Shown: positions 53,995 to 63,483, counted from the stretch's first letter. The stretch is DNA of 64,000 nt from Sphingobacteriaceae bacterium (GCA_947460875.1 CANHGR010000002.1:62001-126000), one strand, 5' to 3'. Translations and numbers: made by a program. The notes: generated by a model not told the origin, from the sequence alone.

Positions 53995-55329
53995 TTATAA
54001 AGCTTCCGCTACAACAAAGGTACTCCCACCAACGAAAACTAAATCATTAGTTAATGATGCGCTTTTAGCGGCCTCTAGTGCGCTTTTTACTGTAGTGTAG
54101 ACTTTGCCTTTAAGTCCAATTAGCAAAGCTTCATTTTGGAGCTCCAATGCTGGTTTCGCTCGTTCAAGCTCCGGACTGCAAAAATAATAGATAGCCTCTT
54201 TCGGCAGTAGAGCCAATATTTTACTGATTTCTTTATCTTTCACCATTCCTATAACCATATGGAGCTTGGAATGTGGTGTAGATTCAATATTTTTTAGCAC
54301 TTCGATAATACCATCTTTGTTATGTCCTGTATCGCAGATTACCAAAGGATTGGTACTAAGTGTTTGCCAGCGACCCATTAGGCCGGTTAGCTTTCCCACT
54401 TGCCCCAGCGCGGTCTGGATCTGCGCATCGCTTATTTGCCACCCTTGAGCACGAAGTTCCGCTGTAGCGCTTAAAACAGTAGCTAGATTCTTTGTTTGGT
54501 AGGTTCCTTTGAGGTCGAGACTGATGGATGGGAATTTTTTTGCAGGATGTGTCCGCGGGACTTCTTTCGTAGAGATATGAGATATGAAATATGAGATATG
54601 AGATGTATTTTCAAGCTTCCAGACTTTCGGACTTTCGGACTGTCGGACTTCCCACTCCTCCGAAGCGAAGCGTATAGTCGAGCCAGATTCTTGAGATTTA
54701 CGGATAAAAAATTCGGCTAGTTCCTCTTGTTTTTCACCAATAATGACTGGCACATTTCGTTTAATGATGCCGGCTTTTTCTGAGGCAATTTCTTGTAAAG
54801 TATTACCAAGAATGTTCATGTGATCATATCCAATATTGGTAATAACTGATAGAAGTGGGCTAATCACGTTTGTTGAGTCTAACCTGCCGCCTAGACCGGT
54901 TTCTATCACGGCGATATCTACTTGATTAATTGCAAAATGCTCAAAGGCCATCGCGACAGTGACTTCGAAAAATGATGGTTCGATTTTTTCGATTGCCTGC
55001 TGCTGATTCTCTACAAATTTCACAACATTCGATTCTGGAATCATTTTTCCGTTGATTCTGATTCTTTCTCTGAAATCCAGTAGATGCGGCGAAGTATATA
55101 GACCTGTTTTATAGCCTGCAGTTTGTAGAATGGCAGCAAGCATATGCGACGTAGAGCCTTTGCCGTTTGTTCCGGCGATATGAATTGATTTAAATTTTTG
55201 CTCGGGGTTGTCTAGAAGCTTACAAAGGGCAGTTGTGTTATTAAGGTTGTTTTTTAGCGCAGCTGCGCCGATGCGGGTAAACATCGGCAGACGCAAATAA
55301 AGATAATCAAGGGTTTCAGCGTAATTCAT
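53995..55329 (-). CDS. folC: Bifunctional folylpolyglutamate synthase / dihydrofolate synthase, with a repeat insertion
   Basis: Adds glutamate to dihydropteroate and to folates. The ATP loop GTNGKGSTSHMLAAIL is at residues 53-60 onward, then SPHLLDFRERIRING, ETGLGGRLDSTNVI, GYDHMNILGNTLQEIASEKAGIIKRNVPVI, and CDTGHNKDGI in the C-terminal domain. Residues about 225-252 are odd: they are encoded by four 8-base GACTTTCG-like units and about five 7-base GATATGA-like units (54574-54653). They replace an ordinary surface loop between the domains, and the frame is preserved. Otherwise full length (444 residues). It ends the TPR-barrel-SPOR-ExbBD-TonB operon. Confidence 0.93.
   Translation of the reverse strand: MNYAETLDYLYLRLPMFTRIGAAALKNNLNNTTALCKLLDNPEQKFKSIHIAGTNGKGSTSHMLAAILQTAGYKTGLYTSPHLLDFRERIRINGKMIPESNVVKFVENQQQAIEKIEPSFFEVTVAMAFEHFAINQVDIAVIETGLGGRLDSTNVISPLLSVITNIGYDHMNILGNTLQEIASEKAGIIKRNVPVIIGEKQEELAEFFIRKSQESGSTIRFASEEWEVRQSESPKVWKLENTSHISYFISHISTKEVPRTHPAKKFPSISLDLKGTYQTKNLATVLSATAELRAQGWQISDAQIQTALGQVGKLTGLMGRWQTLSTNPLVICDTGHNKDGIIEVLKNIESTPHSKLHMVIGMVKDKEISKILALLPKEAIYYFCSPELERAKPALELQNEALLIGLKGKVYTTVKSALEAAKSASLTNDLVFVGGSTFVVAEAL
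54574..54653. repeat. Two microsatellite-like tandem repeats inside folC
   Basis: On the plus strand, GATATGA, GATATGA, AATATGA, GATATGA and a partial GATG (54574-54605), followed after 16 bases by GACTTTCG, GACTTTCG, GACTGTCG, GACTTCCC (54622-54653). The unit sizes are 7 and 8, so any change in copy number would break the folC frame. Similar units make up the intergenic inverted repeat at 2372-2493. Confidence 0.85.
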
Positions 55330-55358
55330 GCCTGAGTCATAATGATGACAAGGAAGAT

Positions 55359-56168
55359 TTAATTAAGCTTAAAGCTAAAGACAATACTACCCACCTGGAC
55401 TTCAGGAGCTGAAGAGGATGATGTAAATTTTGCTCCTCTCACCGCAAGTTCACACTTTCTCCATAAATTAGTATCTGTTAATGTCGTTCCCCGCGCGCCT
55501 GCTCTGGCAAATACAACCTCGCCAGTTCTGTCAACACGGATTTCAACCACAATTTTACCGGAACTTTGACCTTGATCGTCAATCCTAGGTCTGTTTACAT
55601 ATTGCCGGTTTGCTAAGGTTAGATTCCCAAATCCTGAGCCGCCCTCACCATAGTTTGTAGACAAATTGTCTCCATTAATACTCCCTTGGTTGCCTGGGGT
55701 ACTTCCGGTACCATCGCCTTTTCCAGTGTTCGCCGTTTTGGTTTTTCCAGAATACAACGCATTTGGATTGATGGTGGGTTTAGTTTCTTTTGTTTCGGGC
55801 GCTGTAGTAGGGTTAGTATCTTTATCAGTTTTCGTAATTACACTTGGAGCGTCCTCATTATCTTGGGTGATAACCTCTTCATTACTATTTATAGCTGATG
55901 GATCTTGAGTTGGGTCAGTGTTCGGAATAGCCTTATCAGGAGGAGTACTATTGGTATTTTCGCTCATCGAGGGTTCATCAATACTCATATAATCGGTGCC
56001 CATACCTTCGGAGGAAGTTCCGAAATTGACGACCATTCCGCCGGTACCGCTTTCAGGTTTGAATGGCATGCCTATGATGAAAAAGTAACAGATTAATAGA
56101 AATAATACCAACAACCCAGTTGAGAAGGCAAGGGCTTTGGGGTAATTATTTTCTTCAGAATGCCGCAT
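55359..56168 (-). CDS. TonB/TolA-like energy transducer
   Basis: One N-terminal membrane helix (ALAFSTGLLVLFLLICYFFII), a long Pro/Thr/Asn-rich periplasmic linker, and a C-terminal domain (KIVVEIRVDRTGEVVFARAGARGTT ... KFTSSSSAPEVQVGSIVFSFKLN) like TonB C-terminal or AgmX/TolA-type modules. It should carry proton-motive energy from ExbB/ExbD to an outer-membrane partner. I start at ATG 56168 (MRHSEENNYPKAL), one base after exbD; the frame is open 12 codons further up. About 269 residues. folC follows after 29 bases. Confidence 0.83.
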   Translation of the reverse strand: MRHSEENNYPKALAFSTGLLVLFLLICYFFIIGMPFKPESGTGGMVVNFGTSSEGMGTDYMSIDEPSMSENTNSTPPDKAIPNTDPTQDPSAINSNEEVITQDNEDAPSVITKTDKDTNPTTAPETKETKPTINPNALYSGKTKTANTGKGDGTGSTPGNQGSINGDNLSTNYGEGGSGFGNLTLANRQYVNRPRIDDQGQSSGKIVVEIRVDRTGEVVFARAGARGTTLTDTNLWRKCELAVRGAKFTSSSSAPEVQVGSIVFSFKLN

Positions 56169-56169
56169 A

Positions 56170-56565
56170 TTATTTCTTCTGTGTGGCGACCACCATTTTA
56201 ACATTTAGCTTGCTTCCGATACTCAACACATCTAAAAGATCTTGTGTAGTGACTGTTCTGTCTACATGTAGAACGACAGTTAACTCGTTTATATTTTGTT
56301 GATACGACTGGATACCGGCCTGCAAGCCTTCAAAGGGAACGGCTTGTTTTTCAATATAGTACTCCAGATTGTCAGTGATACTTACGTTGATTGTTTTCTT
56401 TGACAATGACTGCCCTGTATCAGTTTTCGGCAACGTGATAGGTACAATATTTGGGTTGGTTACCGTTGCGGCAATAAGGAAGAACAACATCAAGAAAAAC
56501 ATGATATCATTCATCGCAGATGAATGAACTTCGACGCCAGCCCTTTTTCTTTTCCTGAGATTCAT
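56170..56565 (-). CDS. ExbD/TolR family biopolymer transport protein
   Basis: A 131-residue inner-membrane protein with one helix carrying the proton-relay Asp20 (SSAMNDIMFFLMLFFLIAATV) and a periplasmic domain ending VKMVVATQK. It works in a complex with ExbB/TolQ to convert the proton gradient to mechanical work. Its ATG overlaps the exbB stop by four bases. Confidence 0.93.
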   Translation of the reverse strand: MNLRKRKRAGVEVHSSAMNDIMFFLMLFFLIAATVTNPNIVPITLPKTDTGQSLSKKTINVSITDNLEYYIEKQAVPFEGLQAGIQSYQQNINELTVVLHVDRTVTTQDLLDVLSIGSKLNVKMVVATQKK

Positions 56566-57275
56566 CGTCCAGGTTCTTCTAAAAGGTCAATAAATTCAAT
56601 CGCATCTGTTTCCATACGCAAAATGACACGATCAACCATGATATTTAACACATGGTAGGCTATATAGGCTAAAATTCCAATCATCAATCCAGTAGCCGAA
56701 GTAATCATTTTTTCGTACAAGCCACCTGCGATAATTCCCATGCTGATATTGTCGGACAATGAAATATTGTAAAATATCCGGATCACGCCTGATATTGTTC
56801 CAACAAAGCCAAGCATCGGTGCTATCCCGGCAACGATTCCAAGTATATTAATATTCTTTTCCAATTTGGAAACTTCAAGTTTCCCGACATTTTCAATAGC
56901 GCCTTCGATATCTTTTATTGGACGCCCAATACGAATTAGCCCTTTTTGAAGCATTCTGCCCAGTGGCGTGTTATTATTCCGGCAGATAGCGACTGCGGAG
57001 TCTAATTTTCCGTTTAGAACACTTTGTTTTACTTGCTCCATCAGATTTACTTCATCCTTAGAGGCCTTTCGAATGGTTATATAGCGTTCAATAAAGATTA
57101 CTAAGGCGACAAATGCCAGAAGCAGTAAGGGAATCATTACCCATCCGCCTTTTATGAGAAGGTCTAAAAAACGGAGCTCATCGACGGCTTGTATGGTTTG
57201 TTCCGCGGCAGCGGCAACTGTTGAAGCTGTATCGGAAACGATGGTTGTTGGAGAATCTATCTGCAATAATATCAT
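56562..57275 (-). CDS. MotA/TolQ/ExbB proton channel family protein
   Basis: A 237-residue protein with three membrane helices: one near residues 43-64 (WVMIPLLLLAFVALVIFIERY), then LEKNINILGIVAGIAPMLGFVGTISGVI and MITSATGLMIGILAYIAYHVL, which hold the conserved Thr and Pro/Gly residues of the proton path. It partners the ExbD-like protein encoded next. Whether it is a true ExbB or a TolQ cannot be decided, but the neighbours (SPOR protein, TPR protein) resemble a Tol-like setting. Confidence 0.93.
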   Translation of the reverse strand: MILLQIDSPTTIVSDTASTVAAAAEQTIQAVDELRFLDLLIKGGWVMIPLLLLAFVALVIFIERYITIRKASKDEVNLMEQVKQSVLNGKLDSAVAICRNNNTPLGRMLQKGLIRIGRPIKDIEGAIENVGKLEVSKLEKNINILGIVAGIAPMLGFVGTISGVIRIFYNISLSDNISMGIIAGGLYEKMITSATGLMIGILAYIAYHVLNIMVDRVILRMETDAIEFIDLLEEPGR

Positions 57276-57288
57276 AAATAATTGATTT

Positions 57289-58605
57289 CTAGTTTGTTAC
57301 TTGGTATATCCAAGCTTCTTTGTTTATATTTTTTTGCACCGCGGGCAGTTCCTTTTGAGCTGATTTCTGATCTGGAAATGACCCGGCACTTACTTTATAT
57401 CTAAAGGTCTGCAAAGGTTTTTCGATAAGACGTACTTTTTGCCCCTTAGCTTCTGATTGCTTTATGTGTGTTTCTGCTTCCCTTTTTAAACTGAATGAGG
57501 CAACTATTATTTCATAGCTAATTGAACCGTTTAACGCAGAATCAACCCCGGCTGTCTTAGTCATGACGTTCGTGTCCAAAGATTGAATTTTGGTGCTGTC
57601 CGCTAATGAGTCTATCACTATTCGTAGTGGCTGCGCGGGAATAGCGGCGGTGGTCGGTTGGCTAGGCGATCTAAATTTTTGAATCGCTTCTGATATTTTA
57701 GGATGAAAGAAATAAAGTAGAACAGCTAAAAATACAAGAAATATAGGGATGATAAACATCAGCACCTTTAGGCCAGAAAATCTAGTTGGCTCATTTTCTT
57801 CTTCCGCATGATCTGAAAATTCATTTTGAGTGTCAGCGAGATTACTAAAAAGGTCATTTTCTAAAACCTTATTCGGATTTTCCTGGTCATAGAAGCTCTT
57901 TTTTTCCACAGCAGGTACTACTGGGTCCTCTATCGGGTGTTTATAGTTCTCTCGAACCCCCGCAATTGGTGTTTCGAGATTAACTTTTATAATCGGTTCT
58001 TCAATTGGAACAAAAAACTGTTCTTCAATTGCATGTTCTGGCTCGGACTCGCGGGGAGGCTCCTCGCTACCTGCTGTTGTCTCAGTTGCCACTTCTTCAT
58101 TGACAACTAGCTCCTGTTCAATTGATGCTGGAGATTCAGGCTCATGATTGTTGAACGGTTCATCGGGCTCTATAATTTCATCATCAAGCGGGTTGTAAAT
58201 AGAAGATGGCTGCAATATTAAGCTCGCCTCTGACATCGGTTGTAAGCCGTATGCAGAATTGAGGTCGATGAAATAATCGGAACCATTTTTTTTTAATTCT
58301 CCAAGTCCTCTGATACTGGCAGTTCCGGTAACGCTAAGGTCGGTATTGAATTTTGTCGCAAATTTTTTAACAACATCACTTACTTCGGGTAGCGCTATTT
58401 GTTTGGCCTTGCTTATATATTCAATAAAAGATGTGTCATCATCTTCGAATAATTTAAGTTGATATTTTTCATTGGCCGGAAAAAAGACTTGGAGTTCTTC
58501 ATCGAAAAACGAAGCAATTCTTTTCTTATAAAAAGTACCTACTCCAGGGACACTTACCTTTTCTTTCTGATACAATAATTCTGCAATATATAGCCCTATG
58601 TCCAT
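57289..58605 (-). CDS. HU-CCDC81-like / transmembrane / SPOR protein
   Basis: A 438-residue inner-membrane protein. Residues 1-135 form HU-like domains of the HU-CCDC81 bacterial family (IGLYIAELLYQKEKVSVPGVGTFYKK, later GLGELKK). An acidic linker follows (140-275), then one membrane helix (279-300, VLMFIIPIFLVFLAVLLYFF) and a periplasmic SPOR domain (363-436, YEIIVASFSLKREAETHIKQ ... YKVSAGSFPDQKSA). SPOR domains bind denuded septal glycan. The topology puts the HU part in the cytosol. It sits 13 bases upstream of exbB. A division or nucleoid-envelope link is inferred, not shown. Confidence 0.85.
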   Translation of the reverse strand: MDIGLYIAELLYQKEKVSVPGVGTFYKKRIASFFDEELQVFFPANEKYQLKLFEDDDTSFIEYISKAKQIALPEVSDVVKKFATKFNTDLSVTGTASIRGLGELKKNGSDYFIDLNSAYGLQPMSEASLILQPSSIYNPLDDEIIEPDEPFNNHEPESPASIEQELVVNEEVATETTAGSEEPPRESEPEHAIEEQFFVPIEEPIIKVNLETPIAGVRENYKHPIEDPVVPAVEKKSFYDQENPNKVLENDLFSNLADTQNEFSDHAEEENEPTRFSGLKVLMFIIPIFLVFLAVLLYFFHPKISEAIQKFRSPSQPTTAAIPAQPLRIVIDSLADSTKIQSLDTNVMTKTAGVDSALNGSISYEIIVASFSLKREAETHIKQSEAKGQKVRLIEKPLQTFRYKVSAGSFPDQKSAQKELPAVQKNINKEAWIYQVTN

Positions 58606-58647
58606 CCTCGTAAAGTTAAATTATAAATACTACTCGGCAAAATGAGC

Positions 58648-60315
58648 TTAGAATGAATAATTAAATCCGGCCAACACATTTAAGCCCAACCTCGGATAAT
58701 ACAAGAATTGCTGATAATTACTATTAAGGATATTGTTAGCTTGAATATACAAACCGACTTTATCCGCAAATCGATATTCCGCACCTGCGCTTAGATCCAC
58801 AAAGCTTTTTAGCACAATAACATTGGCGACCGGTAGTGGGGAATAGGTATACGTTTTTGCTTCGGTTTCTCCATTAAGTAGAACCTGGCCATGAACCACT
58901 AAATTTTTGTTTATTGAAAGTCGACCTGCGGATATAAGTTGAAAATCCGGTTTCGACCAAGCACTCGCTTCGGTTGCAAGATTATAGTTATTGATCAGAA
59001 CTTTTCCGGTCCACGAAAATGTTTCTGAAGTATTTAGGCTCACCTCTCCTTCAAAACCAATAATCTCGCTATCGCCACCATCATAGATAATATCAAATAT
59101 TCTTATACCATTAACGCTATTGACGAGTAAAGGAAGATCTGTTACAGTTCTATAATAAGCGGAAATTTTGTAGCCAAATCCACTGCCTGCATTTCCTTTT
59201 ATACCGGCATAAATATTTGTTCTTTCGACAGAATTCCGTATATTCTGTGTGCTAGCTAAGTATGGGTTTTCGAGTGAAAGCTGGCGTAGGGATGTTTTTA
59301 GAACGTCGCCGGTAAATCCTGCAAACAGCGATGCATACTTTGGTATAATGTTAAGCTCTCCAGTAACAGCGGGCAGTACGTTAGTCCTTGAGATTCCTCC
59401 AAATTCATTCGTTAGATTCAAGCCTACATTTAGTTCATAACCTTTGCCTGTCAGTCTTACATAAGGATTGGCTTTCAAAATATTATTTCCCATATCATTC
59501 AATGAATCTTTATTTGCTGTAAAGTCTACTGAACTATTAATGCCAAATTGAAGATGATTAAATGCTTTGCTAACTAATCCGCTTAACGCGATGGAGTTTT
59601 CTTTGGCTCCCGTAAGGCTATTCAGAAAATAAACCTCGCCTTTAGCAGCATAATCGATACTGTTAGTGCCGCCTGTTTGATTTTTTAACAAATCTCCACT
59701 CAGCTTTAGCAAATTATAGCGCTGTTTTGATGGGTCTGGATTTGCGGTTGGATTTTCATAGTCGAAACCATAAAAATAAGTGGATCGTCTGTCGTAGCTA
59801 ATATCTCCGTTTAGAGTAACCTGGTCAAGTATACTTCGGCCAAACAAACCAATTTGTTGTGTGGTAAATCTCTGTTTGTTTAAATCGCCTTCTTGGCCCA
59901 GATGCTTTATATACAGTCCGGCCTGTAAGGCTTGATCATCTCCTGTGTTTAAATATAGTTCACCAAGACCGCCATTAAGATTACCTACTCCAGCTTTAAA
60001 GTAATTATTCTTCACCCTAGGGTTAGGTAAGGTATTTAATTGCTGTGCTTGTAGCTGCCGGATATCCGCATTAAGCTCTAATCGCTTATCAGGAATAATA
60101 TACTTCTGTTCCACCTTAAAAAGCTGATCTTCATTTAAATTGGGGTTTCTCCTGATTTTTACTGCATCTGCTAACACAGGTTTGTAGGGTCTTACAACTT
60201 CAATTTCTTCGGTAAGTCTGGCTTGCTCAACTTTATCTTGGGCAGATGATATGCTGGAGATAGCGAATGACAATAGTACTAATGTATAGCGTAATTTAAA
60301 ATGACCAACTTTCAT
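58648..60315 (-). CDS. Outer-membrane beta-barrel protein, TonB-dependent-receptor-like
   Basis: A 555-residue exported protein (signal peptide ending SSISSAQ). The mature start LTEEIEVVRPYKPVLADAVKIRRNP is an acidic segment that could serve as a TonB box; a plug domain is not apparent. From about residue 105 onward it alternates as barrel strands (FKAGVGNLNGGLGELYLNTG ...) and ends RLGLNVLAGFNYSF, a barrel C-terminus with terminal Phe. It lies between the TPR gene (1-base gap) and the HU-SPOR gene. The substrate is unknown; it may be a structural partner rather than a transporter. Confidence 0.78.
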   Translation of the reverse strand: MKVGHFKLRYTLVLLSFAISSISSAQDKVEQARLTEEIEVVRPYKPVLADAVKIRRNPNLNEDQLFKVEQKYIIPDKRLELNADIRQLQAQQLNTLPNPRVKNNYFKAGVGNLNGGLGELYLNTGDDQALQAGLYIKHLGQEGDLNKQRFTTQQIGLFGRSILDQVTLNGDISYDRRSTYFYGFDYENPTANPDPSKQRYNLLKLSGDLLKNQTGGTNSIDYAAKGEVYFLNSLTGAKENSIALSGLVSKAFNHLQFGINSSVDFTANKDSLNDMGNNILKANPYVRLTGKGYELNVGLNLTNEFGGISRTNVLPAVTGELNIIPKYASLFAGFTGDVLKTSLRQLSLENPYLASTQNIRNSVERTNIYAGIKGNAGSGFGYKISAYYRTVTDLPLLVNSVNGIRIFDIIYDGGDSEIIGFEGEVSLNTSETFSWTGKVLINNYNLATEASAWSKPDFQLISAGRLSINKNLVVHGQVLLNGETEAKTYTYSPLPVANVIVLKSFVDLSAGAEYRFADKVGLYIQANNILNSNYQQFLYYPRLGLNVLAGFNYSF

Positions 60316-60316
60316 A

Positions 60317-63300
60317 TTACTTCTTCGTATTTAACTTCTGCAATTTTTGTTTTGCCGTTTCTAAAATATCATCTTCGCCGTCGTAATTATCGATAATGCT
60401 TTGGAGGGTTGCTTTTGCCTGAAATTCATCTCTCAATGCTATATAATTATCGGCTAGGAGTATATAAGACTTCGCTACCCAGTAATCATAGGACGGGAAT
60501 CTCTTAATCAAATCTAAAGCCGATTGCTGCGATGTTTTATAGCTCCGTTTTAGGAATTGAACATTTGCGACATTGAACTTGGCTTCTGCACCGGCAACTG
60601 TTAGGGTTTGATCCGCAACTTCCATAAATTCGCGATTTGCGCTGGTTGTATCGGCCTTCATTAAAAAGGCCTTTCCATTGTATAACCTTGCGCTAAGCTT
60701 TTCTTCTTGTGATGATTTTTCGTAATTCTTGATTATATCGTAGTATTTGAATACATCGTCAGGCATTTGCATTTCGCTGTACGCCTTTATCAGATTGGTT
60801 ACCGCATAACTATAATGAGCTTTGTATTCTGATGTTGTCTCTAACTTTTTAAGGTATACCACGGCATCGTTATATTTTTTCTGATCGAGATAGACTTTTG
60901 AAATACTCATTAACGCCCGCTCGGTGTAAGGGCTAGTCCAATCGTTTAATATGTAGTTATAATCCGGAATAGCCTGATCTGGCTTCTTGAGCTTTACGAG
61001 ACTTTCGGCGCGAATAAATCGTGCGTGTTTATCATTTATTGCCTTAGGAAATTTATCGAAATATGCATTTACCCTGTCGTAAGCTTGCTGATACTCGGCC
61101 CTCGTAAAATGGTCGAAAGCTACCTGAAAGGTAATAATATCCTGTTGCGCTTCTGTGAAATTGCCAATATTGGTGCTATTGGCATAAGTCAGAAACCCTT
61201 CTGCATCAGAACGATCCAGATAAATACTTTTGATATTTTCGAGTGCCGCCTTTGCCTCATCTGTTGTAGGATATTCATTCACAACTTGCTTAAAAGTTAT
61301 CAATGCATCGTCGTCCTTGTTCTGGTTATAATCAACTAATCCAATTGTCACTAATGCTCTAGGGATATAGCTGCTACGTGGGTATTTAGCAATTAAACCG
61401 GTCAGATCGCCTTTAGAGCGATCGAAATTTCCAGTTACAAAATAAGTGTAACCAATTTCAAAACCTGCTGCCGCGGCATAATATGAATTGGGTGCCTGGC
61501 TAAGCAAAGATTGCAACGTGGAGATTTTAAGCTCGTTTTGATTTTGTAAACCCTGAATCATACCGCGTTGAAAGAGGGCATAATCGGCACCTTTAACGTT
61601 TGATGCGATAATCTTATCGTAATGTTGCATCGCCTGAATATAATTTTTCATTACGAAATATGAATCTGCCAAACGTAAAGTGGCATCGTTTATGGTGTTC
61701 GGGTCTTTTTCATCACCTCTAAGGAATCGCGCAAAATATGTTGCTGATTTGCTGTAATTTTCATGCTCATATGCTGCATACCCAATCGCGTAATTCGCGT
61801 AATTAAAGACTTCGGTTTTCGGAGCCGCAGGCAACGTTAGGAATTTTTCAAATTGCTGAACAGCTTCCCCGAACTTTCTTACTTCAAACATTGCTTCTGC
61901 CAGCCAATAAGTAGCAAGTGCTTCTATTTCTAGGTCGCCTTTACTTGCCACCGATCGCATTAGCATGGAGATGCCATTTTCAAAAGCACGTTCATTATAA
62001 AATTGTAAACCCCGATAATAGGTGACACGCTGATATATTGCGCGCGCTTCTGCATTCCTATTCGGAATGGACTCCATAATATCAACAGCTTCTTGATAAT
62101 CTTTGGTTGACAGCAGCACTTGTCCAAGAAGAATTTTCGCTTCTGTTATTTTTTTTGATGAGGGAAATGTCCTTATGAATTCCTGTGTAGCATCAAGTGC
62201 AACTTCGTGGAACTCCAACTCATAAGAAAGCTTAGCATAATTAAAAAGACCTTCTTCTTGTAGGCTCTTGTCAAAAGCAAGCTTTGAAGCTCTAAAAAAT
62301 GCATTTCGTGCACCTTGTTTATTGTTTGTTTGTAAAAATGAAGCTCCAAGAGCTATCATGCCATTTTGATAGTATAAATCAGGTTCATTCATTTTTTCGA
62401 ACTCTGAAATGGCGGCGACAAAGTTCTTAAGTTTAAAGTTGCTGTAGCCAATTTGGTAACTGTCCTGAGTGTTCTGACTTCGGCCCAAATCGCGCTGTTG
62501 AAACTGATTGTAATAATTGCCGGCCTGTGGATAATTCTCTTTGGCAAAATAGGTTGCGCCAACAATTCTGAGCATCTCTGTTTTGTACTGATCGTCGATC
62601 GTTGATAATGCCGGAATTGTGTATATTAAAATATCATCATATCGCTGATCAAGGAAATATAAGGTGGATACATAATAAGGGTAACTGGATGAATATTTTG
62701 TCGATCCTTTAAGTCTCTCAAATTCGTTGAGAGATGTCTTATAATCTGCATTGAGATAACTGATATAAGCGTAATAATATATTGCTTCTTCCTGATGATC
62801 GCTTTTTATATCCTTTAATTTACTAAATAAAGGCTCGGAAGTATTATAATCTTGCTGGGAAAAATAGGAATAGGCCTGCATATACAAAAATTCGTTGTGG
62901 TCTCTATTGGCAAGGCTCTGGGCGTTAATCTTACTCAGCCATTCGATGGTTTTTGGATAGTCTCTCTTATCGAAATAAGAGCTCGCAACATAGAAGTAGG
63001 CTAGGTCAGAATTAGTGCTAATTGGATATTCTTCAACAAAAGCCAGTAATAATTTCTCTGCATCCTGGTTTCCAAGCTTTAAGGCACAAACTGCTCGGTA
63101 ATATTCTGAATTCTCTTGTAGAAGGGACAGTTTTTGCAGATTGTCGGTAAATGTTATAGCGGACATCCGACTTTCAGAAACTTGTCTGAAATGTTCGCTG
63201 GCAGCTGCATATTTTCCCTTATTAAAAAGTTCTATCGCAGTGTTGTAAGTATTGTTTGTTGTAAACCATGCCGTTTGTTGACCAAAGGATGTTGTAGATA

Positions 63301-63343
63301 TCAGTAAAAAAAGAATGAGTAGGGGAATATAATTCTTAAACAT
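60317..63343 (-). CDS. Large exported tetratricopeptide-repeat protein
   Basis: A 1008-residue protein with signal peptide MFKNYIPLLILFLLISTTSFGQ and TPR units over nearly its whole length (for example YAAASEHFRQ, FGEAVQQFEKFLTLPAAP, DDALITFKQVVNEYPTTDEA, FQAKATLQSIIDNYDG). Such repeats mediate protein contacts in the periplasm. It starts the operon with the barrel, SPOR, ExbBD, TonB-like and folC genes. The position recalls CpoB/YbgF in the Tol-Pal cluster, though it is much larger. No enzymatic motif is seen. Confidence 0.87.
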   Translation of the reverse strand: MFKNYIPLLILFLLISTTSFGQQTAWFTTNNTYNTAIELFNKGKYAAASEHFRQVSESRMSAITFTDNLQKLSLLQENSEYYRAVCALKLGNQDAEKLLLAFVEEYPISTNSDLAYFYVASSYFDKRDYPKTIEWLSKINAQSLANRDHNEFLYMQAYSYFSQQDYNTSEPLFSKLKDIKSDHQEEAIYYYAYISYLNADYKTSLNEFERLKGSTKYSSSYPYYVSTLYFLDQRYDDILIYTIPALSTIDDQYKTEMLRIVGATYFAKENYPQAGNYYNQFQQRDLGRSQNTQDSYQIGYSNFKLKNFVAAISEFEKMNEPDLYYQNGMIALGASFLQTNNKQGARNAFFRASKLAFDKSLQEEGLFNYAKLSYELEFHEVALDATQEFIRTFPSSKKITEAKILLGQVLLSTKDYQEAVDIMESIPNRNAEARAIYQRVTYYRGLQFYNERAFENGISMLMRSVASKGDLEIEALATYWLAEAMFEVRKFGEAVQQFEKFLTLPAAPKTEVFNYANYAIGYAAYEHENYSKSATYFARFLRGDEKDPNTINDATLRLADSYFVMKNYIQAMQHYDKIIASNVKGADYALFQRGMIQGLQNQNELKISTLQSLLSQAPNSYYAAAAGFEIGYTYFVTGNFDRSKGDLTGLIAKYPRSSYIPRALVTIGLVDYNQNKDDDALITFKQVVNEYPTTDEAKAALENIKSIYLDRSDAEGFLTYANSTNIGNFTEAQQDIITFQVAFDHFTRAEYQQAYDRVNAYFDKFPKAINDKHARFIRAESLVKLKKPDQAIPDYNYILNDWTSPYTERALMSISKVYLDQKKYNDAVVYLKKLETTSEYKAHYSYAVTNLIKAYSEMQMPDDVFKYYDIIKNYEKSSQEEKLSARLYNGKAFLMKADTTSANREFMEVADQTLTVAGAEAKFNVANVQFLKRSYKTSQQSALDLIKRFPSYDYWVAKSYILLADNYIALRDEFQAKATLQSIIDNYDGEDDILETAKQKLQKLNTKK

Positions 63344-63483
63344 ACTTAACCAGAATATATAATATAGCTAATATAGCGGTCTAGGTTTGTTTGCAAGTTC
63401 AATAGAAACTAACATATGTTGAAAAACTGCATATTTAACGCATACAGCCTTTGGAATGGTATTAAGCTGGGATAAAAAATAGA

